Assembly (NCBI GenBank): GCA_018136815.1
Contig: CM030935.1
Coordinates: 4,042,299-4,106,298, forward strand
Source of the DNA: Isochrysis galbana
Taxonomy: Eukaryota > Haptophyta > Isochrysidales > Isochrysidaceae
Direction of reading: 5' to 3'
DNA: 64,000 nt
The position numbers and the translations under genes are program-made. A model generated the notes under the pieces. That model did no database searches and was not told the DNA's origin. It saw only the letters and a list, made by a program, of their open reading frames with translations. Below, piece by piece: positions 43,680-54,558 of this stretch (its first letter is position 1; each line of letters opens with the position of its first letter).

Positions 43680-46600
43680 ATGTCGGCGCCACCCTCAAAG
43701 CTGCGCGCCAATTTGAGCAAGCTGAAGAACAAGATCATCGACACGAGTGCGCTCGTCCAGCGCCACCAGGAGCTCAAGCAGCTGGCGGCGGCGACCGCCT
43801 CGGAGAACGAGCGTCTCCTCGCAGAAAAGGCTGCCACCGAACGCCAGACCGCGTTACGCATCGAAGCGGAGGCCGCACTGCAGCAGAAACTTGAGACGGC
43901 CCTCACGCAGTCGCGTCAACGTGAGTCGCATGTTGCAGCACTGCAGGCACGCATTGCTGATCTGGAGGAGGCGCTGCGCAAGGAGCAGGCCAGAGCGACC
44001 GAATCGTTGGATGACACAGTGCGCTTGAAGCTGGCTCAGGAATCGGCGATCTCCCAAGAGATGAAGGCTCGCGAGCATTTGAGCGAGCTCAATCGGAGGC
44101 TGGAGGAGGTCTCCAAGCGCGAGCGCCACATGGAGGATGAGCGGGAAGCATGGCGACGTGAACGCTCGTTGATGGCAGCAAGGCTGGAGCGTAGCCGGCG
44201 TGAGTTGGTATTCGCAACACAGCTGGGGGCTTGCTCGCCAGCAGGTTCGGTGGATGAACCCAGGGAGGGCAGTGATCTGCCGCAATCAGTCGAGAAGCCT
44301 GAGCTTCTAAAAGCACTTAGAGAAGCACGGAAACAAAGGGATGCAGCTTTCCGCGAGTGCCAGATTTTACGAGAGCGCATGGAAGCTCATCATGTCCCCA
44401 GCCGAGAGAATGCAGTATTCGGACCCACTGTTCAGCGTGAGGGAGCTGTGTTCGATCTCTCCATTCGCGGCCATGACACTTTTCCGTGTTCCTTTGGCGC
44501 GCAAGCACAGCTAACATCGGCATCACCACCATCACCAAGGGCTTCACCGGGCCCAACACCCGTCGGATCCGTCATTCCCGTTGTTGCAGCACGGCCCGCG
44601 TTACCTGAGGATGCTATGCACTCCACACTGTCTACCGCCGAGCACGAACGACGCCATCCGAGTCCTCACATACAGCCCACCATGGACTCGCCAAGAGTAC
44701 CGTCACCACAACGCGAGATCACAGACGATGATTTCTGCTGGTCGGACAGCAATTCACTTCAAGCTTCTCCATTGGTCTCACAACAACCCTCGCCTCAAAT
44801 TCAGGCTCAATCTCCACCCAAGGCTCAGCCGACCTCCACGCTCAGTGTTCGTTCTCAGAATGCCTCGCAGCCATCACCACTCCGCCTGCCGCCACATCTT
44901 GTAACACCGGTTCCAGCCGATTTCACAGGATCCGTTGTGCCTGCGGGATCCTCGATCGGGACATTCATTCAGGCGTCGGGCGCCGTTCTGTCTGCCGTGG
45001 TGCCGATGCCTGAAAAGTCAACATCGTATGATCAGGTGTCCGAAACTGGGCATGGACTCGCCACCGATCATGATGACCATTGGATGGACGACCAGCCCTC
45101 ATCTTTCGTCGCGCAGACGGCAGGTAGCACAATCTCATCTCCGACGCTGCAGGCAGTGATAGCATCACCCCTTGCCGATCCCCCCGCACCAGTCGGCATC
45201 CGCTCTCCTGTCACTCCACCGCACGCTCCAGTTGCTGTTAGAGAAAGCCTCAGCCCGAGCCATCTCCCTTCGATTGCGAGCCCGCCATCCGATGCCATCA
45301 TTCGACCTCACTGCGTCACAGCGGCCCCGGACACTCCCCTCGGCAGTGAGGAGCGCGCCCGAGCACTGCCAGCTGTGACGACCACGTCGTGTGTTGACCA
45401 AATAACCGCCGGCCCCACACCTGCTGCCGAGAGCGAAGTGGGAGCGAGGGTCACACCAACGCTGCTCTCGAGCAAGGACAACAGGGCGAGCGCCAAGTCA
45501 AGGCCGGCGCCGGTCTTGAATTCTATCACGGCAAAGCGAGGCAAGGTGTTCTCGGGCGCTCTGTTCAATGATGCTGCGACATCCTCTTCTACGTGTACCT
45601 TGAGACCAGACTCAAATGCGCATATCTGCCTGTATGACAACCCGTCTCCTACTCTATCCTCTCATACATTGGAGCCTCCGGCATCCGTTGTTGGAAGAGT
45701 GCGCAGACGGCGTCCGACTTGTGGATGTGATCTCGCTTTCTTTATGGCATGGCTGGAGAGTGACGATTGGCTGAATGATGTTGATGAGCGCGGCACTGGA
45801 AAGTCCGCGGAGCTGGAACACGAGAGGTGGGCCGACAATTCCGATGAGAGCACAATGACTCGTATAGTACACGGAAGAGCTTCAGGCCAAGTGGACCACG
45901 TCCGAAGATGTGCGGCCATTGAGGAAATCGCACTCGAGGCGCATTGCGTTGAAGACGGCGGGAAGGGATGCTGGATGGACGCCCTCCTTCACCTTCTCGC
46001 TGTCCGCATTGTGGCCAACGTCACGGAGGAAGCCGTTGTGCAGACTACTCCTCAAATCACAGACAAACCACCCGAGCTCTCCCCGCGCCTTCCATCCGCA
46101 ACGCTCCTTCATCTCCCACATCTCTTTGCAATATGCTGCCGTCTACGAAACGAGCCTTCGCGTGTCTGCGTGCTCATTCTCGATTTGTGCAAGCGATTCC
46201 GCCAGCCCGACCCATTACCTCTGTTGGAGATTCTCGCAACCCTCGCTGATGCTTGGCCTGACCCGTTGGCGCTACCAGCGCGACCGTTAAGCCCGCCATC
46301 TGCCTTGAGAGGGGACGATGACTCCAACTCGCTCTCGCCCCGATCAGCACCGCTTATCGGCTGTAGAAGCGACACGCAGGCAACAATATTCGGAAGCCAT
46401 GATGGGGACAGCGGCGAGTTGGTCGAAGCGTGGGCATCTGCAGCGGAGCACCTCGCTAATTTGTGTCGTGCTTCTCCTTTTTTGTCAACAGTAGCATGGC
46501 TAACTCAGCGAGCCATCGGTTGCCCACGAAATACAGCTACCACAGCCAGCACCCCTAAGCAAGGTGACACATACATGGATGTGGCCGCTGCCGAGCGTCA

Positions 46601-47078
46601 GCTTGCGAGATCGCGTCTCGCTTGTGCATGCGGCAAAGGTTGGGCAGTGGCCGCAGAGGTTGGTGGTTTCCCGCCGGTATTTACCATCCAAACGGTTGAG
46701 CATGTTCTACTTCCTGCGATACTCTTGGCACTTCGGGATGCCGCCGCAACTGCTCTAACCGCACCGCAAGGCAGATCTAGGTACGACGCTTGTGCCGCTC
46801 TGGAACTCATCGTCATCTCTGCCGGTCCTCGCTGGGCGTTCACCCATGTGGTTGCTCCTCATCTCGCACCGCTTGCCGAGATATCTATTGAATCTTCTAT
46901 CCATGGCTTGATTCCAAGGATTATGTTGGCATCCCCTAGGACCGACTCCAGCATCGATGAAGCGGCCAATGTGCTGCGCGATATGGTGCGCGCTGTGTTG
47001 CAAAGAATGGGGACATCTCAAGCAGCTGTTGCAGACCCCGGATTTGTGGCGGTCCGCAAGTGCCTTGCTGCCACTTGA
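43680..47078 (+). CDS. Large coiled-coil protein, unidentified (1132 aa)
   Basis: ATG at 43680 (MSAPPSKLRANLSKLKNKII) is preferred over an upstream GTG in the same frame. There is no intron in 3.4 kb. Residues 20-270 are a continuous coiled coil (heptads of Leu/Ala with Glu/Arg). Residues 280-700 are disordered and rich in Ser, Pro and Thr. From about 760 onward the chain is helical and hydrophobic (ATLLHLPHLFAICCRLRN, VCVLILDLCKRF, LPLLEILATLADAW), probably a folded helical-repeat domain, and it ends ANVLRDMVRAVLQRMG. The design resembles scaffold proteins of centrosome, Golgi or transcription complexes. I do not recognise a family. Confidence 0.8.
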   Translation: MSAPPSKLRANLSKLKNKIIDTSALVQRHQELKQLAAATASENERLLAEKAATERQTALRIEAEAALQQKLETALTQSRQRESHVAALQARIADLEEALRKEQARATESLDDTVRLKLAQESAISQEMKAREHLSELNRRLEEVSKRERHMEDEREAWRRERSLMAARLERSRRELVFATQLGACSPAGSVDEPREGSDLPQSVEKPELLKALREARKQRDAAFRECQILRERMEAHHVPSRENAVFGPTVQREGAVFDLSIRGHDTFPCSFGAQAQLTSASPPSPRASPGPTPVGSVIPVVAARPALPEDAMHSTLSTAEHERRHPSPHIQPTMDSPRVPSPQREITDDDFCWSDSNSLQASPLVSQQPSPQIQAQSPPKAQPTSTLSVRSQNASQPSPLRLPPHLVTPVPADFTGSVVPAGSSIGTFIQASGAVLSAVVPMPEKSTSYDQVSETGHGLATDHDDHWMDDQPSSFVAQTAGSTISSPTLQAVIASPLADPPAPVGIRSPVTPPHAPVAVRESLSPSHLPSIASPPSDAIIRPHCVTAAPDTPLGSEERARALPAVTTTSCVDQITAGPTPAAESEVGARVTPTLLSSKDNRASAKSRPAPVLNSITAKRGKVFSGALFNDAATSSSTCTLRPDSNAHICLYDNPSPTLSSHTLEPPASVVGRVRRRRPTCGCDLAFFMAWLESDDWLNDVDERGTGKSAELEHERWADNSDESTMTRIVHGRASGQVDHVRRCAAIEEIALEAHCVEDGGKGCWMDALLHLLAVRIVANVTEEAVVQTTPQITDKPPELSPRLPSATLLHLPHLFAICCRLRNEPSRVCVLILDLCKRFRQPDPLPLLEILATLADAWPDPLALPARPLSPPSALRGDDDSNSLSPRSAPLIGCRSDTQATIFGSHDGDSGELVEAWASAAEHLANLCRASPFLSTVAWLTQRAIGCPRNTATTASTPKQGDTYMDVAAAERQLARSRLACACGKGWAVAAEVGGFPPVFTIQTVEHVLLPAILLALRDAAATALTAPQGRSRYDACAALELIVISAGPRWAFTHVVAPHLAPLAEISIESSIHGLIPRIMLASPRTDSSIDEAANVLRDMVRAVLQRMGTSQAAVADPGFVAVRKCLAAT

Positions 47079-47685
47079 GTGGCACGGGTGAAAGAGACGT
47101 ATGGTGGGGTCCGGGTAAGTGTTGGTGGCCGCGATGGTGAGTCAGCGGCGGGTGGGTGACCGATCACAACCGGAAGAGTGAGCCGCTAGTATTTTGTAGC
47201 GTTTCCACCCCCCTTGGTGAGGCAATAGAGTTTTTTGGCTCCCCACACATGGAGTGGTACCACCGGCTGAGACGGTGTACATAGAGAAATGTCCTTCCGG
47301 GCGCAACAATCTGCATCGAGCCAGCCCGTTCACCGGTGCTTTGTGCTCATGGCGCATCGGGAGGGAAAACAGCGGGCTCCCGGCGCCGATCTATCGAGCA
47401 GCGTTTCAAGCCGGAGGCTGAGGGGGGGAAGCAGAAAGGAGAAAGGACGAGAGTGGTTTTCGGAGCAAAAGGGCGTTGTCACTGGGGTCCCGGAGGGAAG
47501 GTGACCTAGTAGAACGCGTAGCCTAACCTACTGCTTTGTAATTATAAGTAGGGGTCAATGGGGGCCTTGCGTCCCCCTCAGTCCATCGCGGTGACGATAA
47601 TAATAATAATCAATGTTATATCCTAGCCAACCCCACTAGGTGTCGTTCCGTCAATTGTGGGGCATCAGTCGAATTGAGCGATCAA
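47079..47685. other. Intergenic with repeat E (reverse) and host repeat
   Basis: GTTATATCCTAGCCAACCCC (47613-47632) is repeat E reversed. GGTGTCGTTCCGTCAATTGTGG follows, the host repeat also at 33.0 kb. No gene supported. Confidence 0.5.
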
Positions 47686-48432
47686 TAAACCTTTTAATAG
47701 TCTCACCGCACACGCGGCCGTGGACCCTCTACTTTCTACTCACGTAGGAAACTTTCTACACCCCCACTTCCCCGGCCCTTCTCCCCCCGCCATAAGGCGA
47801 CTCCCCCCGTGCACTACTAGGGGGATAGGGGTGAAGGGCTTAGATATGGTCCGGTGGCCCGCGCCCCCCCCCGGTGATCATTCCCCCCCTTCCTCCTGTG
47901 TCTCCGAGTGGGCGGCGGTCTCAGCCCCGACTTATCCTGTAAACAGGTGCGGGACTTACCGATTTTTCGGTGAGCGGAGCTCTCGCTCCGCCCACCCCCT
48001 TCTCCGCGCTCTCTCTCCCCTCTCCTGCGGCACGCGCGATGGCGCGCCTGCGGCAGGCCTGCAGCTGCCCCTGGCGACCCCTGGAGGCTCCTGGAGGCCA
48101 GCTCTGGGGGCAGAGGAGGCTGGGACTGGGCCCTGGCCTCCCCTGCCTCTCCCTCGCTGGCGCTCCTGAGCCTCAGGGGCCCCCACTCTGCACCTGTCTG
48201 CCTGTCGACCAGGGGGGGAGGGGGGGTTGGAGCAATGGGCTGGTCACGAGGGGCCAGGATGGGCGAATGGGGCGAGCCTGTGGGGAAGGGAGTGGGTCAG
48301 TAGGGCAGTGGCCTCCTGGCAAGCCATCAGGCGTGCCAGGAGGATGGGTGGTTCCTCCCCCATGGCAGGGGAGGAGTGGAGAGAGGGGGGGGCTCGTGCC
48401 CCCCCATGGGTCAACCAAGTATAAACTTAGTT
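47686..48432 (-). mobile_element. SINE-like element, 15-bp TSD
   Basis: GAATTGAGCGATCAA is repeated at 47671-47685 and 48433-48447. The uninterrupted target is seen at 33.0 kb, an empty-site comparison. Minus sense starts CTAAGTTTATACTTGG at 48429 and ends CTATTAAAAGGTTTA at 47686. The body matches 24592-25351. The T-tail is short and interrupted. Confidence 0.92.
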
Positions 48433-48487
48433 GAATTGAGCGATCAAATGTCCATAGTTATCCATACAACAATATTCACACGTGACC

Positions 48488-49480
48488 CTAGTGTCGGCGT
48501 TTAATATCTACGGCGCGCGCTTTTAAGGACTGGTCTATTTTTGGCAGCAGTTGTGTCACAGTGTCTTTTTCCTGGCCGAAGCCCAACGCTCGTATCGCTT
48601 TATGGTAGTAATCCCAACTAACTCTATCGAAAGCTTTCTCCCAGTCTATCGCGAGGGCTAGACCCTCCTCATCCGTGTCCTCCAAGTACGCTTGCACTAA
48701 CTTAAGAAGATGGGTGGCCTCGCCTATCATCCGCCTAGGCACAAAACCCACTTGCTCCTTGGAGATTATCGTATGAATCGTTCTCTTGAGTCTATTGGCT
48801 AGAACCTTGGCAAGGATTTTGTAATCCGTTTGAAGCAGCGTGATGGGTCTGTAGTTCCTCGGGTCCCTAGCGTCCCCGCTCTTATAGAGCAACGCTATAT
48901 CTCCTGAGCATGTGTCCTCCGGTAGAGCCCCTGCCCGGTAGGCCTCCCGAAACATTTGCATCAAGTGCGGGGCTACGAGCTTTTCGAAGCTTTGATAGAA
49001 TTCCATCGGTATGCCATCCGGCCCCGTGGATTTGCCCTTCGCCATTTGGCGTATCGCCCTAACGATCTCGGAGTAACCGATAGGCTTGTCCAAAAAGGAC
49101 CTGTGGCTCGACGGTATCTGTTGCTGCTGGAGCGCGTGAAGGAGGGGCTCCGCGTCTTGCGATATCTTCTCGCCGAAAAGCCACACGTAGTAGCTCCGCA
49201 ATGAAGCCAAGATGGCGTTATGTTCCGTAACAACGTTGTCTTCCTCTATCTAGGGTCGGTTGTGGATCATCCCACCTCACCCCGGCAAACATCGCCGGAA
49301 TGTCTCCATTGGCGTGTCTAGGTGTGAATCTTTTGAAAAACTGCTTTGTAACGAGCTCTTCCGCCCTTATGATATTTTCCGCTAGAGACGGGGCCGGTGA
49401 GAACGTGCGTCTTTTGTCAACTACTTTACGATTGAGTTCATGTTGGAAATTGTAGTCTTGTGTCTTGTAAGAGGTCTTGT
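48488..49480 (-). pseudogene. L1-like LINE ORF2 fragment (RT fingers and palm), frameshifted
   Basis: The frame 49210-48488 reads KGKSTGPDGIPMEFYQ, NYRPITLLQTDYKILAKVLANR, QVGFVPRRMIGEATHLL and LALAIDWEKAFDRVSW: RT motifs 0 to A. Upstream, 49480-49250 is in another frame (VDKRRTFSPAP, ELVTKQFFKRF) and belongs to the linker before the RT. The sequence stops just after motif A. It is the part missing from the 5.3-9.1 kb copy, although the two are different LINEs. Confidence 0.9.
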
Positions 49481-49615
49481 TGGCTAGCATCCCTAGCCCG
49501 GACGAGCCATGCACCAACCGCGCACACCCCCATCGCGGGGTAGGGGCTCCGTTGCCGATGAGGCACGGTCCCTCAGCACTAGGATTAAACTAGGACAACA
49601 AGAAAACTCTGACAC
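49480..49615 (-). repeat. Repeat A, copy 3, joined to LINE ORF2
   Basis: Minus sense: GTTTTCTTGTTGTCCTAG, GTGCTGAGGGACCGTGCC, GGTGCATGGCTCGTCCGG, and then the RT linker. The copy at 831 shares the following AAGACTACAATTTC as well, so the repeat extends slightly into the LINE. Confidence 0.85.
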
Positions 49616-49765
49616 ATACATGCTCTACTCTACAAATCTCTAAAGAGACCAAATACACCCACGGCCCCGGAGGGTATTTCTGTTTTACGTCAGAGGACGG
49701 AGGCGGCGCGAGCGGCGGTGAGCGGTGTCCCGCCGGCAGCGTGTGGCACCGGAGGAGCGGCAGGA

Positions 49766-52700
49766 ATGGCGGAGCCGCCGATGGCGATGGATCTGCTGAG
49801 CATTTACGATGCGGATACGCAGACCCTGCGCGACCAGCTCCGCTCACTTGATCAGTACCTCCAGGGCGCGGGCGCAGGCGCTGCAAGCAGCTCTTACGCA
49901 TGCATGTACCAGCAGCGCGACTGCATCTGCCTCGAGCTGCAGGAGCGCATGTCGAGTGAGGCGGCGGCGGCCGGCATGCTTCGCTCGATTGCACCGCCCC
50001 AGCCATCTCATACCGCCGCCGCCTCACTCCCAGGCAGTGTGAGCCATGCAGAGGGTGGGGGTGAGTCCGCTGCTGGAGAGACCACGGTTGTGTCCTCAGG
50101 TGTCACTGTGCCGACTGTGGGCGGCAAGACCCTGGCGCAGCGGCTGGCCGACGAGCGCCGCGCCGAAAAGCGGAAAAAGGCGCAGGAGAAGGCGGAGAAG
50201 GCGGAACGCGACGCCGCCGCCCAGCGGGCCAGGGAGGCAGAGGGGGAGGCGGCGGCACAGCGCGCCGCTTTGGCTCAACGCCTTGCTGCGGAGCGCCTAA
50301 AAGAGATGAAGAGGAAGGCGGCGGCAGCAAAGGCCAAGGAAGAGGAGGAGAAGGTGCAGGCAGTGGCGAGGCGACATGGAGGGGAAAGAAGCTCCGACCG
50401 GGCGAGTAGCAATAAGTCATCGCCCTCCTCACCTGCCGTCAACATAAGGGTGGGGTCATCGAGCACACAACGACCAAATGGCGAGTTGGGGTCACCAGCT
50501 GCTCGCCCGCGCGCATCATCTGCGGAAGGGTCTCCTCGGATGGCAGCATCGATGACCTCTTCTGCCCGAGCAGCGTCAGCTTCTTCTATCACTCGTGGTG
50601 TTGCAATCTCCTCGGGTCTCGCGAGTAACAGAGCGTCGCACCACGCTGGCGGCAAACCTACCAACACCCTTACGGTTCCTGGGCGTGCAGCCGCTTCCGG
50701 GGAGCGGGAACGCCTCTGCGAGCGCAGACAGACCGCCTCATCGGTGGACGGACACGCCGATTCCAAGGCTGCACGGGCTGCGAGGATTGGAGGTTGGACC
50801 GCAGCGCCGGATGACTCGTCCGCCGGGGATGGGGGTGCATCGGCTCCATCGTCTTTCAGCTCACTCGTAGGAGGCATGGCAAGTGTGGTGACCAACCACC
50901 ATCAAGCATTGACCTCGTCGCCTGACCGTGCCAGTTCCTCGTCACACTCAGCGATTCGTGCTTGTGGCGATAGGGATGTTTTTATTGGCCTTGTCATGTC
51001 GGGCGCCGTGCCCATGGGGAGGGCTGCTACAGAAGTCGTTGATGGCTGCAAGGTGAGGTGTGGAGAGGCCTCTACAGATGAGCTGGGGAAGGCGAAAGCG
51101 GCACAAGGCACATTGGCTGTGGACAATGAATTCGTGGTGGAGGAACGGGTAGAAGCAGACCAAGAGTTGGAGGTGGACGAGGCGTTGGCGGACAGCACGC
51201 GAGCTCTCACGGCTTGCGAGGATGCGAGTGGCCTTGGCATAGTGGCGAGGACCACATTGGCGGGGCGAGAGCCGCAGCTAGTTGACATTATGCTCGGCCC
51301 GGCACCAAGTTCTTCTGCAGATGCGGTGAGGGATGCGTCACCGAGCACGATCCGCTCGACAGATGGTCAGTGCCTCGAGCGGCGGGTATTCAGGGTCGGA
51401 TCCCTCGCCAAGACAGCTGAGATGCACTCCGATGAGAACTTGTACGAAACCGCAGCGTTTGCGGATGCTGAATACGTGCACGAGGAGGAACCCCTTGAAC
51501 AAGGCGATAAGTGCGGCTCAAGCACGAGACGTGAGTGGGACGACGAGTCAGAGGAAGAGTTGGATGACACGGTTGGGTCTATTATAGAACAGACGGGGGA
51601 GATCATGATAAACGTGGACGACTGCGACGAAGAAGTGCAGGAGGCTATTGAGGCAGCGGGCGAGGAGCCAGAGGCCGGGCGGAGTGGCGACATGGAAGCT
51701 GATGAGCCAATCATCAATTCGCCCTCATTGCCTCATGCAACTGAACGCCAACCTGTCGTCCATCCCAAGGACGCAGGACTTGATCCGATGGCAGCGGACG
51801 CTCGCCTGGAGTTGGCTGCCTTTGCTGCAGCGGCAGACTACGAAACCGATAGTGAGCTGAATGTCAAGTCAGAAGCCGACGCCAATGGCGCTGATATTTA
51901 TCATTGCTCCTTAGGCCCAAGTGACGAAACGGGTGATCTGCGGGCTAATCAAGAACAGGGCCCAGGTAGCAGAGTGGAAGTGGAGCCCAACCCACAGGCT
52001 CGTGAAGTTGGGCCGGACACAAATGGTGGTCCCGCTAATCGGCCGGACACCATCAGCCCCCTGGCACGGTTACAGCGGATGTATCCCGAGGTCAACATTG
52101 CCCAGCTGCGGACTGTGCTCTGCTCTTTTGCCCAGGGCGAGAAGTCGGCGACGGAGCAAGGCAATGGGGCAGTGACAACATGGGGAGGGAGTGACGATGC
52201 ATCATTTTCGAACGCAGTAGTTGCGGCGTATCGCCACGCGTTTCTCCATCGGAAAAGCCTCGCGCCAGCTGTAGCCTCCGGAAATAACAAGGCGTCTGTC
52301 CAAGTGATGCGAGATCTCGCATCGCGATATCCACGGTTTGAGGACTTATGGTGCAATGCCGTCGGTTCGCCATCGGGAATGATGCCGCCACCCGAGATCC
52401 TTAGCGCTCAGCTCACCTTGAGCGCTGGATGGGATTCAATGTTGACCTCGGTGTTAGGTGCCGTGCCTAGTCCTCCTTGGGGCTACCGCTACGTGCGTAT
52501 TGCGTACGCCAAACCCGAAGTCTACGAGATTGTCCGCGACTTTTGTTCGGCATCGAACCGGGGTTCGGATGAGGCCCGGAACGCTTGTCATGAGCGCTCG
52601 GGCGGTGCTCTGCCTGGTGCCGTGGCGCCCGGCACGGGCACGACACTTCCTCGCTGGTTAGAACTGCCGGATTCTGCCGATGACGGGTCGCCCGGTGCCG

Positions 52701-53860
52701 CAGGCTGGAATTTGCAGTGGACGTGGAAGTCGCCGCGCACTGCATTCGCCGAGCTGCTTCCCTGGCAGCGCGTGAATCACTTTCCGCACTCCCGCAACCT
52801 CACACGGAAGGATCTGCTAAAGAAGCACCTGCAACGTGCGCGTTCGATGCCCGGCCGCTCAGAGGCGTACGACATTATGCCTCTCACCTTCGCACTGCCC
52901 GCCGAGTACAACGCCTTCGCGATGGCGTTTGCTGAGTGCCGTGACGAGGCGGAGGCGGCTGGCGGTGGCAACATCTGGATCATGAAACCGACGGGTTCAG
53001 GCGCCTCGCGCGGCCGGCGCATCACCCTACTCAATGATATCACGGGAGTGTCATACGGCGAGGCCGTGGTCTTGCAACGCTACATCGAGCGCCCCTTGTT
53101 GCTCGACGGCTTCAAATTTGATCTGCGCCTTTACGTCCTTGTGACCTCCTTCAATCCGCTGGAATGTTTCCTCTACTCGGAGGGCTTCGGGCGCTTCTCA
53201 ACCGAGCGGTACACGCTCGATCCCAACCGGTTGGGCGACCAGTACATCCACCTAACAAACTCGTCCATTCAAAAGGAACGGCCCATCGGGGAGGGAGAGC
53301 GCAACAGCATCGTCGACTCGGAGGAAGGGGGCTCCAAGTGCTCGCTTTCGAGTCTGGCGGAGCAGCTTAGGGCGGCGGGTATGCCGTGGGCGAGCATCTG
53401 GACTTCCATCAAGGAGGTCATCCTACGTTCGCTCGCCGCCGTGCAGGACGCGATTCCCCATCAGCGCAACTCCTTCGAACTCTTTGGATATGATGTCCTC
53501 ATCGACGAATCCCTCAAGTGTTGGCTTATCGAGGTGAATGCGTCCCCATCTCTTGCGCGAGAGAACCCCCTCGACTTCCATGTAAAGGACAGATTGCTCT
53601 CAGACACTCTGCAGCTCGTCGCACCCCCGTATTTTGATCGGGCAGTGTGGTCAGAGATGGTGCGACGTAGAGTCGAGCAGAGAAGCGACGCGCGTAGAGC
53701 GGGGAAGATTGGACCGACGACTGAGATCCAATCTGAGCTCTGCGCACTTCTGCATGGCGAACCGCCACGAGCGTATGGCCAAATGCCGGCACATCTTGGC
53801 TTGTACGAGCGCATTGCTCCCTCGCCGCTATGGGATCGCATTGGGAGGAGGAATCGATGA
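49766..53860 (+). CDS. TTLL1/TTLL9-like tubulin polyglutamylase with long N-terminal extension (1364 aa)
   Basis: First in-frame ATG at 49766, no intron. The TTL ATP-grasp domain fills about residues 975-1340: LPWQRVNHFPHSRNLTRKDLL, IWIMKPTGSGASRG, VVLQRYIERPLLLDGFKFDL, RLYVLVTSFNPLECFLY, DQYIHLTNSSIQK, NSFELFGYDVLID and LIEVNASPSL (metal-binding Glu and Asn). The motif set is closest to TTLL1/TTLL9, which add glutamate to axonemal tubulin; these are about 430 aa, so about 900 residues are extra. The extension has a Lys/Glu/Ala helix (about 130-230: EKAERDAAAQRAREAEG), then disordered and acidic sequence. With CFAP74 and STPGR it suggests motile flagella. Confidence 0.88.
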   Translation: MAEPPMAMDLLSIYDADTQTLRDQLRSLDQYLQGAGAGAASSSYACMYQQRDCICLELQERMSSEAAAAGMLRSIAPPQPSHTAAASLPGSVSHAEGGGESAAGETTVVSSGVTVPTVGGKTLAQRLADERRAEKRKKAQEKAEKAERDAAAQRAREAEGEAAAQRAALAQRLAAERLKEMKRKAAAAKAKEEEEKVQAVARRHGGERSSDRASSNKSSPSSPAVNIRVGSSSTQRPNGELGSPAARPRASSAEGSPRMAASMTSSARAASASSITRGVAISSGLASNRASHHAGGKPTNTLTVPGRAAASGERERLCERRQTASSVDGHADSKAARAARIGGWTAAPDDSSAGDGGASAPSSFSSLVGGMASVVTNHHQALTSSPDRASSSSHSAIRACGDRDVFIGLVMSGAVPMGRAATEVVDGCKVRCGEASTDELGKAKAAQGTLAVDNEFVVEERVEADQELEVDEALADSTRALTACEDASGLGIVARTTLAGREPQLVDIMLGPAPSSSADAVRDASPSTIRSTDGQCLERRVFRVGSLAKTAEMHSDENLYETAAFADAEYVHEEEPLEQGDKCGSSTRREWDDESEEELDDTVGSIIEQTGEIMINVDDCDEEVQEAIEAAGEEPEAGRSGDMEADEPIINSPSLPHATERQPVVHPKDAGLDPMAADARLELAAFAAAADYETDSELNVKSEADANGADIYHCSLGPSDETGDLRANQEQGPGSRVEVEPNPQAREVGPDTNGGPANRPDTISPLARLQRMYPEVNIAQLRTVLCSFAQGEKSATEQGNGAVTTWGGSDDASFSNAVVAAYRHAFLHRKSLAPAVASGNNKASVQVMRDLASRYPRFEDLWCNAVGSPSGMMPPPEILSAQLTLSAGWDSMLTSVLGAVPSPPWGYRYVRIAYAKPEVYEIVRDFCSASNRGSDEARNACHERSGGALPGAVAPGTGTTLPRWLELPDSADDGSPGAAGWNLQWTWKSPRTAFAELLPWQRVNHFPHSRNLTRKDLLKKHLQRARSMPGRSEAYDIMPLTFALPAEYNAFAMAFAECRDEAEAAGGGNIWIMKPTGSGASRGRRITLLNDITGVSYGEAVVLQRYIERPLLLDGFKFDLRLYVLVTSFNPLECFLYSEGFGRFSTERYTLDPNRLGDQYIHLTNSSIQKERPIGEGERNSIVDSEEGGSKCSLSSLAEQLRAAGMPWASIWTSIKEVILRSLAAVQDAIPHQRNSFELFGYDVLIDESLKCWLIEVNASPSLARENPLDFHVKDRLLSDTLQLVAPPYFDRAVWSEMVRRRVEQRSDARRAGKIGPTTEIQSELCALLHGEPPRAYGQMPAHLGLYERIAPSPLWDRIGRRNR

Positions 53861-54558
53861 GTCTCATCGGCTAGCTGATGCGGATGACTTGCACTAGACT
53901 TGGCCGCTCATGCACCTACGTCAAACAAGGCGCACCGCACTAGGACAATAAAGAGTCCATGCAACCTAATTCACTTTTCTTCTATCTTCTCCCCCGGCTA
54001 CGTGGTACTATCTTCACACCTGATTTTGCGTTTGGGCACGTGCGCTCTGAGTTGCAACATTGTGCGCACAAGCGCGCTAGATAAAATTAGCCGCGCATGG
54101 CGCATGCCATCGAGCTGCCACGCTACGCTCGTGATAGCAGATTGTACTAGATGGCAGATTATTCGCCCCAACACTTTGTCGATCAGCGATCAGTATCCCT
54201 CCGCTATACCTATTAGCACCGCTCCTTGAAGTTGCTAGGCGCAGCGGCCTCGCCCATTGGCCCAGTAGACGAGCAACATTGGACAATGTTGCAGCAACAT
54301 TGCCGCGAGGCATTTGCACTTGCGCGGCTAGCATTATGCTGCGGTAAGCTGGCGGCTCATACAGCGCATAGCACCACATCCTCCTCCGCGCTAAGAGCTG
54401 TTCTGGTAGTTTAGCCGCAGGCCCTCACTATGCACCACCAAGTGCGCAGGCGTACAAGCTTCAAGCTTCAATCACATGTCAATATGTGATTGCCAACTTC
54501 CAAAATAAAATTGCTACTTTGTTTCTTTCTGCTTTTTTCTTGCGTGTCAAACGGAGGC
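53861..54558. other. Convergent intergenic gap
   Basis: Between TTLL (plus) and MsrA (minus) 3' ends. GAGCAACATTGGACAATGTTGCAGCAACATTGCCGC (54271-54306) is a nested palindrome around CAACATT. No gene supported. Confidence 0.5.
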
